Positions 17,515 through 26,819 of a DNA stretch of 64,000 bases are shown in pieces. The stretch comes from CAZOWW01 sp964583765 (lineage in GTDB: Bacteria > Actinomycetota > Actinomycetes > Actinomycetales > Kineosporiaceae). The notes beneath the pieces are model-generated. The model did no database searches. It worked only from the letters and a program-made list of their open reading frames with translations, and was not told the DNA's origin. The stretch lies in the NCBI GenBank assembly GCA_964583765.1, contig CAZOWW010000003.1, positions 1 through 64,000 on the forward strand, given 5' to 3'. Within the stretch, counting starts at the first letter, position 1. Every line of letters starts with the position of its first letter. Both the position numbers and the translations under genes were made by a program.

Positions 17515-18864
17515 ATGATCGCGCCGGGCCGCGCTCACGCACCCGGCACCCAGCCGTTCGTCAGGGCCCAGCCGCCCGCGAAGACCCACCCGGTCGTCAG
17601 AGCCCAGCCGCCCGCCGAGCTCGGCCCGGGACAGCGCCCCGGTGGAGCGCCACGGCGGTCGCGGCGACTCGTGGCCGGACTCCTCGCGGGTCTCACCCTC
17701 GTCGCGGGCGGGTTGGGCGGCTGTGGCGATGCGGGTGGCGAGGGCGCAGCCCCCGGTGCGCAGGTGCGCGGAGCCCAGGTGGCCACCCCGGTCGCCGGGG
17801 ACGTCGCGATGTCTCCGGACGATCTGCGGGCCTGGCGGACGGCGGTCACCGACACCCGGGGCCTCCTCGCCGGAGCCCAGGTTCTCGCGGTGGACACCAG
17901 CAGGCTCAGCGCCACGGCCCGCGCCCTCGCCACCGACGACCTGGCACATCTGCAGGCCCTCGGCGCCCCCGTGCGACCGCCCGGCGGCGCACAGGCCACC
18001 TCCACCCCGGCCGGTTCGTCCACCACCACCGCAGGCTCCACCCGGACGCCCCAGAGCAGGGCCGCACGCAAGGCGGCCGCACATGCCCTGATCGACGCCG
18101 AGAACAGCGCCGCGCGGGCCGCGGCCACCGCCTCTCTGAGCTGTTCCCCCGCACTGGCCACCCTGCTCGCCCGGATCGCCGCGTCCCGGGCCGTGCACGC
18201 CCGGCAGGTCGCCGAGGCCGCCGGGCTGCCCGCGCCCGTGCTCGCGCCCACCCTTGCCGAGGCCGTGGCCGGGAGCCCGGCCGTTCCGGGGAGCGCCGGA
18301 GCGGACGCCGCAGGGCTCGTGTCCGGCAGCGGGGAGGCCTGGCGCGGTCTCGGGGCAGGCGAGGAGTCCGCCGCCGAGGTGTCCCCGCCGCCGCTGACCG
18401 ACACGGATCTCGTCGCGGTCGGTCAACTGCTCGACGCGGAGCACGCCGCGACCTATGCCTACGGCCTGGTCACCGCCCGGATCGATGCCGCGGGCCGGGC
18501 GCAGGCCGCAAGCTCGTGGACCGCGCACCGGCACGAGCGGGACCTGCTGGCGTCCCTGGTCGACGATCAGGGGTACGAGGCCCCGGCCTCCCTTCCCGGC
18601 TACCGGGTGGGGCTGCCCCCCGCGGCCGGGTCCCGGGCCACGGCCTTCGCGGCCGCGCTCGAGACCCAGCTGGCCGCCGTCGCCGCCTCGGCGACGGCCA
18701 CCCCCACGCCGGCCGGTCGCCGGATCGCGGTCGCGGTCCTGCTCGCCGCGGTGTCCCGGGCCGCGTCCTGGGGGGCCCGGACGCCCGCGCTGCCCGGTGC
18801 GCCGCTGCCGGGCACCCGTCTCCCCCGGACGTCCGGGGTGGTCGACGGTCGGCAGGCCCGCTGA
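17515..18864 (+). CDS. Ferritin-like (DUF4439) lipoprotein
   Basis: A predicted lipoprotein. After a basic stretch (RRSRR) comes a hydrophobic signal segment ending in the lipobox LGGC, so the mature protein starts at Cys and is membrane-anchored outside the cell. The C-terminal half has a helical ferritin-like domain (LLDAEHAATYAYGLVTARI, SSWTAHRHERDLLASLV) typical of DUF4439 proteins. The residues before the signal contain a direct repeat (VRAQPPA twice), so the start is uncertain; ATG 17515 is taken, GTG 17488 is an alternative, and neither has a strong ribosome-binding site. It is divergent from rimP and convergent with proS, a neighbourhood shared with other actinomycetes. No biochemical function can be assigned. 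Confidence 0.8.
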   Translation: MIAPGRAHAPGTQPFVRAQPPAKTHPVVRAQPPAELGPGQRPGGAPRRSRRLVAGLLAGLTLVAGGLGGCGDAGGEGAAPGAQVRGAQVATPVAGDVAMSPDDLRAWRTAVTDTRGLLAGAQVLAVDTSRLSATARALATDDLAHLQALGAPVRPPGGAQATSTPAGSSTTTAGSTRTPQSRAARKAAAHALIDAENSAARAAATASLSCSPALATLLARIAASRAVHARQVAEAAGLPAPVLAPTLAEAVAGSPAVPGSAGADAAGLVSGSGEAWRGLGAGEESAAEVSPPPLTDTDLVAVGQLLDAEHAATYAYGLVTARIDAAGRAQAASSWTAHRHERDLLASLVDDQGYEAPASLPGYRVGLPPAAGSRATAFAAALETQLAAVAASATATPTPAGRRIAVAVLLAAVSRAASWGARTPALPGAPLPGTRLPRTSGVVDGRQAR

Positions 18865-18961
18865 GCGGACGCCCTCGACCGCGGCTCCCGCTCAGCACCC
18901 GGTGGTACCCGTCGAGCAGTGGTACCTGCCGACCCGATCCTGCAGCGACGTCGGCGGGACC

Positions 18962-20722
18962 TCAGCCCCGCAGCAGCGCGGCCACCCGGCCGGTCAGCTC
19001 GGCCACCGGGATCTCCTCGCGCTCCCCGGTCGCCCGGTCCCGCAACTCCACGGTGCCCGTGGCCAGGCCCTTGCCCACGATCACGATCGTCGGCACCCCC
19101 AGCAGCTCGGCGTCCTTGAACTTCACGCCAGGCGCGACCTTGGGCCGGTCGTCGTACAGCACCCGGGCCCCCGCGCTCTCCAGCTCGGCGGCCAGGGCGT
19201 CGGCGGCCTCGAACACCGCGGCGTCCTTGCCGGTGGCGACCAGGTGGACGTCGGCGGGTGCCACCTCGCGGGGCCAGCAGAGGCCCAGCTCGTCGTGGCT
19301 CGACTCGGCGATCGCGGCCACCGCGCGCGAGACGCCGATCCCGTAGGAACCCATGGTCACCGTGACCAGGCGCCCGTTCTGGTCGAGCACCTGCAGGCCG
19401 AGGGCCTCGGCGTACTTGCGACCCAGCTGGAAGATGTGCCCGATCTCGATGCCCCGGGCGATGTCCAGGCGATCCGCGCACCGCGGGCAGGCGTCCCCCG
19501 GGCGCACCTCGGCCGCCTCCACGGTCCCGTCCGCCTCGAAGTCACGCCCGGCCACCAGCTCGAAGACGTGCCGGCCGGGCTCGTTGGCCCCGGTGATCCA
19601 GGAGGTCCCGGTGACCACGCGCGGGTCGACGAGGTAGCGGATGCCGGTAGGCGACTCCTCCCCCAGCACGGCCGGACCGATGTACCCCTTGACCAGGCGG
19701 GGGTGCGCGGCGAAGTCGGCCTCGCCGAAGGGCTCGGCCTCGGCCGGGGCCAACGCCGCCTCCAGCCGCTTGAGATCCACCTCGCGGTCGCCGGGCACCC
19801 CGACCACCAGCGGGGAGCGGGTGCCGTCGGGTGCGACCAGCATCAGCACGACGTTCTTGAGCGTGTCCGCCGCGGTCCAGGCGCGGTCCGCCCGGGGGTA
19901 CTTGGCGTTCGCCAGCTCCACCAGGGACTCGATGGTCGGGGTGTCGGGAGTGTCCTCGACGTGGGGCGCGGGCAGCCCCTCCAGCGGGCGGGCCGGGGGC
20001 GCGGCGGTGGTCACGGCCTCGGTGTTGGCCGCGTAACCGCACGAGGTGCACCGGACGAAGGTGTCCTCACCGACCTCGATCGGGGCGAGGAACTCCTCGC
20101 TCGCCGACCCGCCCATGGCACCGGACATCGCCGAGACGATGACGTAGGGCAGGTGGAGCCGGTCGAAGGTGCGGATGTAGGCGTCCCGGTGCGCCCGGTA
20201 GGAGCGTTCGAGCCCGGCGTCGTCGACGTCGAACGAGTAGGAGTCCTTCATCACGAACTCCCGCCCGCGCAGCAGGCCCGCCCGCGGCCGGGCCTCGTCG
20301 CGGTACTTGGTCTGGATCTGGTAGATCGAGACCGGCAGATCCTTGTACGACGAGAAGAGATCCTTCACCAGCAGGGTGAACATCTCCTCGTGCGTGGGGC
20401 CGAGGAGCAGGTCGTTGCCCCGGCGGTCCTTCAGGCGGAAGAGGTTGTCGCCGTACTCGGTCCAGCGGTGGGTCGCCTCGTAGGGCTCGCGCGGCAGGAG
20501 CGCAGGGAAGTGCACCTCCTGGAAGCCCGCGGCGTCCATCTCCGCGCGCACGATGCGCTCGACATTGCGGTAGACCAGGTAACCCAACGGCAACCAGGTG
20601 TAGATCCCCGGCGCAGCCCGGCGCACGTAGCCTGCCCGCACGAGCAGGCGGTGGCTGGGCACCTCGGCGTCCGCGGGATCCTCACGCAGGGTGCGCAGGA
20701 ACAACGACGACATCCGCAACAC
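18962..20722 (-). CDS. proS: Prolyl-tRNA synthetase
   Basis: Bacterial-type class II ProRS with an inserted editing domain. It starts at GTG 20722 with AGGAGG eight bases upstream (VLRMSSLFLRTLREDPADAEVPSHRLLVRAGYVRRAAPG). Motif 1 (LLPREPYEATHRWTEYGDNLFRL), motif 2 (PTHEEMFTLLVKDLFSSYKDLP and YRDEARPRAGLLRGREFVMKDSYSFD) and motif 3 (GSYGIGVSRAVAAI) are present. The editing domain lies near the middle, and the C-terminus is a normal anticodon-binding domain. 586 residues is normal. Confidence 0.97.
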   Translation of the reverse strand: MLRMSSLFLRTLREDPADAEVPSHRLLVRAGYVRRAAPGIYTWLPLGYLVYRNVERIVRAEMDAAGFQEVHFPALLPREPYEATHRWTEYGDNLFRLKDRRGNDLLLGPTHEEMFTLLVKDLFSSYKDLPVSIYQIQTKYRDEARPRAGLLRGREFVMKDSYSFDVDDAGLERSYRAHRDAYIRTFDRLHLPYVIVSAMSGAMGGSASEEFLAPIEVGEDTFVRCTSCGYAANTEAVTTAAPPARPLEGLPAPHVEDTPDTPTIESLVELANAKYPRADRAWTAADTLKNVVLMLVAPDGTRSPLVVGVPGDREVDLKRLEAALAPAEAEPFGEADFAAHPRLVKGYIGPAVLGEESPTGIRYLVDPRVVTGTSWITGANEPGRHVFELVAGRDFEADGTVEAAEVRPGDACPRCADRLDIARGIEIGHIFQLGRKYAEALGLQVLDQNGRLVTVTMGSYGIGVSRAVAAIAESSHDELGLCWPREVAPADVHLVATGKDAAVFEAADALAAELESAGARVLYDDRPKVAPGVKFKDAELLGVPTIVIVGKGLATGTVELRDRATGEREEIPVAELTGRVAALLRG

Positions 20723-20832
20723 GAGCCGGCCTCCTGATTGTCACCACCCCGACCCGCGGGGCACCCCGAAAGGCTATCGACCCGGCACGGATCCGCCCCA
20801 CCGGGATTCCCCGCGCCCGCCGCCCCCCATCC

Positions 20833-20897
20833 GCGACGGCGAGGTCAACCGGCTCGCGACGGCGAGGTCAGCACGGGGAGATCAGACGGCGAGGTCC
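20833..20897. repeat. Three-copy tandem repeat upstream of proS
   Basis: Units containing ACGGCGAGGTC recur at about 23-28-bp spacing between the GNAT gene and proS. On the minus strand they lie after the proS start and before the GNAT stop, within a 221-bp spacer holding no gene. Confidence 0.7.
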
Positions 20898-20943
20898 GGG
20901 CGGCAACGCCGAGGACCACCCTCAGAAGAGCCGAGGCCCGCCC

Positions 20944-21792
20944 TCAGAACAGCACGGTGGCGTAGCTGCCCACCTCGCGGAAACCCACCCGCCGGTAGGC
21001 CCGTACCGCGCGCACGTTGAAGTCGTTGACGTAGAGGGACACCACCGGGGCGACCTCCCGCCGGGTGATCTCGACGACCGCGGCCATGCCCGGGGCGGCC
21101 AGTCCCTCACCGCGGCGGTAGGGGCTCACCCACACGCCCTGCACCTGCACGGCCTCGGGGGTCACCGAGCCGAGCTCCGCCTTGAACGTGACCTCCGGTC
21201 CGCGCGGTCCGGCGTCCATGCGGACGAAGGAGCGGCCGCCGGCCACCAGTCCCGTGACCTGTCCGTGGTACACGGCCCCGCCGTCCGTGGCGACCGGCGA
21301 GTAGCCGACCTCCTCGATGAACATCGCGACACAGGCCGGAATGATCAGGTCGAGTTCCTCCGTCCTCCCCCGTCGCACCGCGGGGTCCGGGACGACGAGC
21401 GGCGGCCCGTCCAGGCTCATCAAGGGCTGGTGGGCCCGCACCTGCCGGGCCGGACCCCAGTAACGTCCCAACCGGTTCCACAGGGAGAGCACCGCCGGGG
21501 CGGGCCCGACCAATGACGAACACTGCCGGCCCAGGTGTCGCGCCCGGGCCGCGAATGCCTCCAGCGCGTCCTCGGTGGCCTCGACCGGGACGAGGTTGGC
21601 CCCCGACCAGCACAGGGACCGCAGAGTGCCCCTCTCGTACCAGCCCCAGAGCTCTCCACCACGGTGCTGACCACGCGCGACACGACGATGCAGTCGCGCG
21701 GCCACGAAGAGGTTCGCCACGAGATCCCGTCGGCAGACCTCGAGCGCCTCTTCGGTGTCCCGCCGATCGAGGATCCGCAAACCCGAACGCAC
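20944..21792 (-). CDS. GNAT-family acetyltransferase with N-terminal DUF4081-like domain
   Basis: The C-terminal half shows the acetyl-CoA-binding GNAT pattern: VQGVWVSPYRRGEGLAAPGMAAVVEITRREVAPVVSLYVNDFNVRAVRAYRRVGFREVG, with the R/Q-x-x-G-x-G/A loop. The N-terminal half (RRDTEEALEVCRRDLVANLFVAARL) matches the DUF4081-type domain found in actinobacterial proteins encoded beside ispG (the mycobacterial Rv2867c type). About 282 residues. The substrate is unknown. It follows ispG on the same strand with a gap of about 120 bp. Confidence 0.85.
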   Translation of the reverse strand: MRSGLRILDRRDTEEALEVCRRDLVANLFVAARLHRRVARGQHRGGELWGWYERGTLRSLCWSGANLVPVEATEDALEAFAARARHLGRQCSSLVGPAPAVLSLWNRLGRYWGPARQVRAHQPLMSLDGPPLVVPDPAVRRGRTEELDLIIPACVAMFIEEVGYSPVATDGGAVYHGQVTGLVAGGRSFVRMDAGPRGPEVTFKAELGSVTPEAVQVQGVWVSPYRRGEGLAAPGMAAVVEITRREVAPVVSLYVNDFNVRAVRAYRRVGFREVGSYATVLF

Positions 21793-21915
21793 CCCCGCAT
21801 CCTCGCCGAGGACGGCCCGGAAGCGAAATACACCACTCCGGCGACCGGCTCCACAGGCCCCCGACCTGGCTCGGAAAGGCCTCCGATCCGGCTCCGACCG
21901 GCCGCGGGACTCGGG

Positions 21916-23076
21916 TCAGCCGGCGACGGAGACGATCGGGGCGCCGGTCACGGCGTCGTCCTCCCGGCCCATCTCCTCGGCCAGCATCGACGCCTCCTCG
22001 ATGAGGGTGGCCACGATCTCCGATTCCGAGACGGTCTTCACGACCTGCCCCCGCACGAAGATCTGGCCCTTGCCGTTGCCGGACGCGACGCCGAGGTCGG
22101 CCTCCCGCGCCTCGCCGGGGCCGTTCACGACGCAGCCCATCACCGCCACCCGCAGGGGCACGGTGAGATCCGCCAACCCCTCGGTGACCTCCTCGGCCAA
22201 CCGGTACACGTCCACCTGGGCCCGACCGCAGGAAGGGCAGGAGACGATCTCCAGGCGGCGGGGCCGCAGGTTGAGCGCCTGCAGGATCTGCACTCCCACC
22301 TTGACCTCCTCGACCGGAGGTGCGGAGAGCGAGACCCGGATGGTGTCCCCGATCCCCCGGGCGAGCAGGGTCCCGAAGGCCACCGCCGACTTGACCGTGC
22401 CCTGCAGGGCCGGCCCCGCCTCGGTGACGCCCAGGTGCAGCGGCCAGTCCCCCCGCTCGGCGAGCAGTTCGTAGGCACGCACCATCACCACGGGGTCGTT
22501 GTGCTTGACCGAGATCTTGAAGTCGTGGAAGTCGTGCTCCTCGAACAGGGACGCCTCCCACACCGCGGACTCCACGAGAGCCTCGGGGGTCGCCTTGCCG
22601 TACTTGGCGAGCAGGCGGGGATCCAGGGACCCTGCGTTGACGCCGATCCGCAGCGAGACGCCGGCCTCCTTGGCGGCCTGGGCGATCTGCTTGACCTGGT
22701 CGTCGAAGGCGCGGATGTTGCCCGGGTTCACGCGCACCGCAGCACAGCCGGCCTCGATGGCCGCGAACACGTACCGGGGCTGGAAGTGGATGTCCGCGAT
22801 GACCGGGATCTGGGACTTCGCCGCGATGATCGCCAGGACGTCCGCGTCGTCCTGGCTGGGGCAGGCCACCCGGACGATGTCGCACCCGGCCGCGGTGAGC
22901 TCGGCGATCTGCTGCAAGGTCGCGTTGATGTCGGTGGTCGGGGTCGTCGTCATGGACTGCACCGAGACCGGCGCACCTCCGCCGACGAGCACCTTGCCCA
23001 CTCGGATCTGCCGGGAGGCCCGTCGCGGGCTCAGAACGGGTGGGGGCAGGGCCGGCAGGCCGAGCGCGACGGACAT
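21916..23076 (-). CDS. ispG: (E)-4-hydroxy-3-methylbut-2-enyl-diphosphate synthase
   Basis: MEP-pathway 4Fe-4S enzyme converting methylerythritol cyclodiphosphate to HMBPP. Start ATG 23076 (MSVALGLPALPPPVLSPRRASRQIRVGKVLVGGGAPVSVQSMTTT) has GGAGG at good spacing; the longer frame is not family-like. The barrel is intact (ADIHFQPRYVFAAIEAGCAAVRVNPGNI), and the cluster ligands are in SCPSCGR and MGCVVNGPGE. About 386 residues. It is grouped with dxr, a second MEP enzyme, around rseP. Confidence 0.96.
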   Translation of the reverse strand: MSVALGLPALPPPVLSPRRASRQIRVGKVLVGGGAPVSVQSMTTTPTTDINATLQQIAELTAAGCDIVRVACPSQDDADVLAIIAAKSQIPVIADIHFQPRYVFAAIEAGCAAVRVNPGNIRAFDDQVKQIAQAAKEAGVSLRIGVNAGSLDPRLLAKYGKATPEALVESAVWEASLFEEHDFHDFKISVKHNDPVVMVRAYELLAERGDWPLHLGVTEAGPALQGTVKSAVAFGTLLARGIGDTIRVSLSAPPVEEVKVGVQILQALNLRPRRLEIVSCPSCGRAQVDVYRLAEEVTEGLADLTVPLRVAVMGCVVNGPGEAREADLGVASGNGKGQIFVRGQVVKTVSESEIVATLIEEASMLAEEMGREDDAVTGAPIVSVAG

Positions 23077-23335
23077 GGACGCCTCCGCGGTTCGCAACGG
23101 TGTGCCGCGCCAGTACGGCAGGCACCGGCTCCCAGTATCGCCCGTGTCCGGCGCCGCCACCCCCGCGAGGGGTCCTGCCCGCGCGCGACCCCGGTCACGC
23201 CGTCGCTCGTTCACCGACCGGGTCCTGCCCGGCAACCCTCGCGCCGGTCCCCCTCCGTCATGCCGGTCCCGCCGCCGTCACGTGGATCCGGTGACCGTCA
23301 CCCGGCGTCGGTTCGTCCGCCGGGCGGGTCCCGGA

Positions 23336-24682
23336 TCAGCCGCCGAGGTGGATCGGCGTGACGATGTCGGCGTAGATCAGCAGCGCCGACATGCCGATGA
23401 GCAGACTCGCCACGCCGTAGGTGAGTGGCAGGGCGCGCACCGTGTCCACGGGCCCCGGGTCCACGCGCGAGCGCAGCCGGGCGACGCGCCGTCGCAGGCT
23501 CTCCCAGAGCACCCCGGCCATGTGGCCGCCGTCCAGGGGCAGCAAGGGCACCATGTTGAGCACGAACAGCATCACGTTCAGCGAGGCGAGGATCGTCAGC
23601 AGATCCGCGAAACGGTCGGTCACGGACTCGTCCTGGGCGGAGGCGATCTCGCCGGCGAAGCGGCCGACCCCCACGATGCTCACCGGACCGTTGGGGTCGC
23701 GGTGACCGTGGCCGAAGGCGGCCGACGTCGTGGAGGCGATCCGGCGGGGCAGGTCCACGGTCACCGTCGCGGTCTTCCAGAGCACCTGCCCCATCTGCCC
23801 CGGCACCACGAGCAGGGACTCGCGCCGTCGCTCGGTCGCAGGGCTCACCCCGAGGAATCCTGCCTGGATCGTCTTGATCGAGCCGTCCGCGTTCCGCTGG
23901 GGCGTCACCCCGTCCGCCTTCATCACCGCGACCGGGGTGGTCGCCGGGGTCACCGGCACCGTCAGGAGTTGGCCACCGCGACGGACCTGGAGCGTGATGC
24001 GGCGGTTGCCGTTGGCCCGGATGAGGTCACGCACCCTGTCCCAGTCGTCCACCGGGGCGCCGTTCACCGCGGTGATCCGGTCGCCCGGCCGCAGTCCGGC
24101 CCCGGCCGCCGGGGCGAGGGGGTCGGTCGCGGTGCAGGTGCGGTCCTTCGGCGCGTTGACCGGCAGGATGCACTGGCTCACCACGTCGATCCGGGTCGAC
24201 GGACGAGGAAGACCGAAACCGCAGAGGATGATGACGAACAGGACGAGGGCCACGACCAGGTTCATCGCGGGACCGGAGAGCATGATCACGAAGCGCTGCC
24301 ACGGGCGCTTCGTGTAGAAGTACTGGTCCCTCGGGGTGTCCCCGGCCTCCCGCAACGACTGGGCGCGAGCCTGCTCGATCAGCGCCGACCACCGGCCGGT
24401 CCCCCGCCCCTCGGGGTCCGTGCGGCCGATCCGCACCGCGGACCGGGGCGCGAACATGCCGATCATGCGGACGTAGCCGCCGAGCGGGATCGCCTTCACG
24501 CCGTACTCGGTGTCCCCGCGCCGCCGGGAGAACAGCGTGGGACCGAATCCGATCATGTACTGGGTGCAACGCACCCCGAACCTCTTGGCCGGTAGCAGGT
24601 GCCCCAGCTCGTGGAGCGCGATGGACAGCATGATCCCGATCGCGAAGATCACGACCCCGACCAGGTAGGTGAGACCGGACAT
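23336..24682 (-). CDS. rseP: Site-2 intramembrane metalloprotease (RseP/Rip1-like)
   Basis: Zinc protease that cleaves substrates within the membrane; in actinobacteria the family releases anti-sigma factors and processes envelope proteins. The first helix carries HELGH, the PDZ-like domain sits in the middle (GLRPGDRITAVNGAPVDDWDRVRDLI), and the second metal-ligand motif PLLPLDGGHMAG lies in a later helix. Four hydrophobic segments are visible. ATG 24682 shares its last base with the dxr stop (TGATG). About 448 residues. Confidence 0.94.
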   Translation of the reverse strand: MSGLTYLVGVVIFAIGIMLSIALHELGHLLPAKRFGVRCTQYMIGFGPTLFSRRRGDTEYGVKAIPLGGYVRMIGMFAPRSAVRIGRTDPEGRGTGRWSALIEQARAQSLREAGDTPRDQYFYTKRPWQRFVIMLSGPAMNLVVALVLFVIILCGFGLPRPSTRIDVVSQCILPVNAPKDRTCTATDPLAPAAGAGLRPGDRITAVNGAPVDDWDRVRDLIRANGNRRITLQVRRGGQLLTVPVTPATTPVAVMKADGVTPQRNADGSIKTIQAGFLGVSPATERRRESLLVVPGQMGQVLWKTATVTVDLPRRIASTTSAAFGHGHRDPNGPVSIVGVGRFAGEIASAQDESVTDRFADLLTILASLNVMLFVLNMVPLLPLDGGHMAGVLWESLRRRVARLRSRVDPGPVDTVRALPLTYGVASLLIGMSALLIYADIVTPIHLGG

Positions 24683-25914
24683 CAGCGCTCCTCTCCCCCG
24701 GAGCCCATGGCTCCGGTGCCGACCGCCGTCGCGGACACCGTCCGCCGGCCGGAACCGATCATTGCATCGGCCTCGGCACGCGCCCAGCGGTCGGCGTCGA
24801 GGACCTCCGCCACCGTGAGGTCGCCGTCCGCCGCCGTGTGCGCCTCCACCACGGCCGCGACCGTTCCCACAATGTCGGTGAACCGGATCCGGCCCTTGAG
24901 GAAGGCATCCACGCACACCTCGTTGGCCGCGTTGTACACAGCAGGATACGTGCGGCCTCGCCGCCCGCACTCGCGTGCGAGCGAGACCGCGGGGAACGCC
25001 TGCTCGTCGAGGGGGAAGAACTCCCAGCGGGCCGCCTGCGTGAAGTCGCAGCCGGGGACGGCCCCGGGCACCCGGTCGGGCCAGGCCAGGCCGAGCGCGA
25101 TCGGCAGGCGCATGTCCGGGGGCGAGCACTGGGCCAGGGTGGAGCCGTCGGTGAACTCGACCATGGAGTGCACCACGGACTGCGGGTGCACGACGACCTC
25201 GATCCGCTCGAACGGGATACCGAAGAGCAGGTGCGCCTCGATCACCTCCAGGCCCTTGTTCACCAGGGTCGCCGAGTTGACGGTGATCACCGGCCCCATG
25301 GACCAGGTGGGGTGGGCCAAGGCCTGCTCGGGGGTCACCGCACGCAGTTCCTCGGCACCCCGGCCCCGGAACGGGCCGCCGCTGGCCGTGACCAGCAACC
25401 GCCGCACCTCCCCGTGCGCGCCGCCCCGCAGGCACTGCGCGAGCGCGGAGTGCTCGGAGTCCACCGGGACGAGCTGTCCCGGCCCGGCGAGTGCGGTGAC
25501 CAGCGGACCGCCCATGATGAGCGATTCCTTGTTGGCCAGGGCGAGCGTGCGCCCGGCGGTCAGGGCCGCCACCGTGGCGCCGAGCCCCACCGCGCCGGTG
25601 ATCCCGTTGAGGACGACGTCACAAGCGCTCGCGGCCACCTGTGCGGGGGCTTCCTCGCCGGCGAGCAGGTTCTCGACCTGCGCCCCGCGCCGCGCCAGGG
25701 CTGCCCGTACCGCGTCGACGGCTCGGAGATCGGCCACCGCGACCGTCCGTACCCTCAGCCGGGCGACCTGGTCGGCGAGCAGCTCTGGCCGGGAGCCCGA
25801 GGCGGCCAGGGCCACCACCCGGAAGCGGCCGGGATTGCGCAGGACGACGTCGACCGCCTGGGTACCGATGGAACCGGTCGACCCCAGCAGGACGATCTCT
25901 CGCAGACGGGTCAC
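24682..25914 (-). CDS. dxr: 1-deoxy-D-xylulose 5-phosphate reductoisomerase
   Basis: Second enzyme of the MEP isoprenoid pathway, NADPH-dependent. The N-terminal nucleotide loop GSTGSIGTQAVDVV is followed by LANKESLIMGG, PVDSEHSALAQCL, TASGGPFR, HPTWSMGPVITVNSATLVNKGLEVIEA and NAANEVCVDAFL, covering the metal and substrate residues. It starts at GTG 25914. The 410-residue length is normal. It is translationally coupled to rseP. Confidence 0.96.
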   Translation of the reverse strand: MTRLREIVLLGSTGSIGTQAVDVVLRNPGRFRVVALAASGSRPELLADQVARLRVRTVAVADLRAVDAVRAALARRGAQVENLLAGEEAPAQVAASACDVVLNGITGAVGLGATVAALTAGRTLALANKESLIMGGPLVTALAGPGQLVPVDSEHSALAQCLRGGAHGEVRRLLVTASGGPFRGRGAEELRAVTPEQALAHPTWSMGPVITVNSATLVNKGLEVIEAHLLFGIPFERIEVVVHPQSVVHSMVEFTDGSTLAQCSPPDMRLPIALGLAWPDRVPGAVPGCDFTQAARWEFFPLDEQAFPAVSLARECGRRGRTYPAVYNAANEVCVDAFLKGRIRFTDIVGTVAAVVEAHTAADGDLTVAEVLDADRWARAEADAMIGSGRRTVSATAVGTGAMGSGGEER

Positions 25915-26007
25915 CGGCTGATTGTCCCGTCCGCGCCCGCGTGTCCGCCGCCGCCCTCCGCCTGGTCGCCGGCGCCGAGCCTTCCAGGACAGGCCCGCCG
26001 ACCCCCC

Positions 26008-26568
26008 TCAGTCGTGCGGGCAGTCCTGCGGCCGGCCGGGACGCCGCAACGCAGCAGCCGACTCGGCGAGGAGCGGCGCCGCGGCCTGCAGGAACCGCTG
26101 CACCGCGGCCAGGTCCTCCGCCGGCATGGACTCGGTGAGCGTGGCGAGGTGCCGCGCCAGGGGGCCGATGAGGTGCCGTACCGCGTCCGGCCCCGGCGCA
26201 CGCTCGACGATCACCCGCCTGCGGTCCCGGAGGTCGTGGCGGCGCCGCGCCACCCCCACCGCCTCAAGCCGGTCGATGAGCCGGGTCACGGCACCGGTGG
26301 TCAACCCGGTCAGTTCGGCCATCTGGCCGGCAGTCTGCGGACCCGTCACGGCCAGCAGGTTCCAGCATCGCAGATCGCTCGCGCCGATGCCCATGCGGTC
26401 GGCCACCGTGTGGGAGTAGGTGATCGCGCTCGCGAAGAACTCCACGAGCAGGCGCCGGAACTCCTCGTCGATCCCCGCAGAGCCGGAACTGATCCCCGGA
26501 GAACCGGGCTCGAACACCTCGTCACCGGGGCGCGGAGAGGGCCGATGGGTGTCCGGCGTCGCGTGCAT
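26008..26568 (-). CDS. MarR-family transcriptional regulator
   Basis: Winged-helix regulator. The HTH reads AGQMAELTGLTTGAVTRLIDRLEAVGVARRRHDLRDRRRVIV, ending in the basic wing typical of MarR. The N-terminus is Pro/Gly-rich. ATG 26568 has GGAGGGG at good spacing; ATG 26598 with GGGAGG eleven bases away is the alternative (186 or 196 residues). It is divergent from the mmpL-type gene, and the shared upstream region holds a consensus promoter and a palindrome, so repression of the transporter and of itself is the likely mode. The effector is unknown. Confidence 0.9.
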   Translation of the reverse strand: MHATPDTHRPSPRPGDEVFEPGSPGISSGSAGIDEEFRRLLVEFFASAITYSHTVADRMGIGASDLRCWNLLAVTGPQTAGQMAELTGLTTGAVTRLIDRLEAVGVARRRHDLRDRRRVIVERAPGPDAVRHLIGPLARHLATLTESMPAEDLAAVQRFLQAAAPLLAESAAALRRPGRPQDCPHD

Positions 26569-26603
26569 CGCGGGTCCCCCCTCCGTACGGCGGGTCATTC
26601 GCG

Positions 26604-26631
26604 TTGACACCTCCCTACCCGTCGATAGAAT
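26604..26631 (+). promoter_or_regulatory. Sigma-70-type promoter for the MMPL transporter
   Basis: TTGACA (26604-26609) and TAGAAT (26626-26631) are separated by 16 bp on the plus strand, close to the vegetative consensus. Predicted initiation near 26638 would give an mmpL leader of about 180 nt. Clear hexamers are rare in this GC-rich window. Confidence 0.65.
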
Positions 26632-26649
26632 CTGCAACCATCGATTATC

Positions 26650-26678
26650 TGCATCAGATCAGCTAATGATGTCATGCA
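26650..26678. promoter_or_regulatory. Palindromic operator, probably for the MarR regulator
   Basis: A 29-bp dyad with arms TGCATNANATCA and TGATNTNATGCA around GCTAA matches at 10 of 12 arm positions. It lies about 12 bp downstream of the predicted mmpL start site and between the divergent genes. It sits in an AT-rich island that also has a direct repeat ATCTGCA (26630-26636, 26647-26653), placing the second copy across the dyad edge. A minus-strand -10-like GATAAT (26649-26644) adjoins it. Confidence 0.6.
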
Positions 26679-26819
26679 GGTTTTCGTGGTTCACGCCCGA
26701 AGGTCCCGAGCCGCGCCAGTGGGGGGCACCGAGGCCCGGCGACTCGTCGAGGATCGTCGCGCGGTGAGAGTCGAGGACCGACGCCCGGCCCAGGTCACCG
26801 ATCACCCTGGAGTTACCCG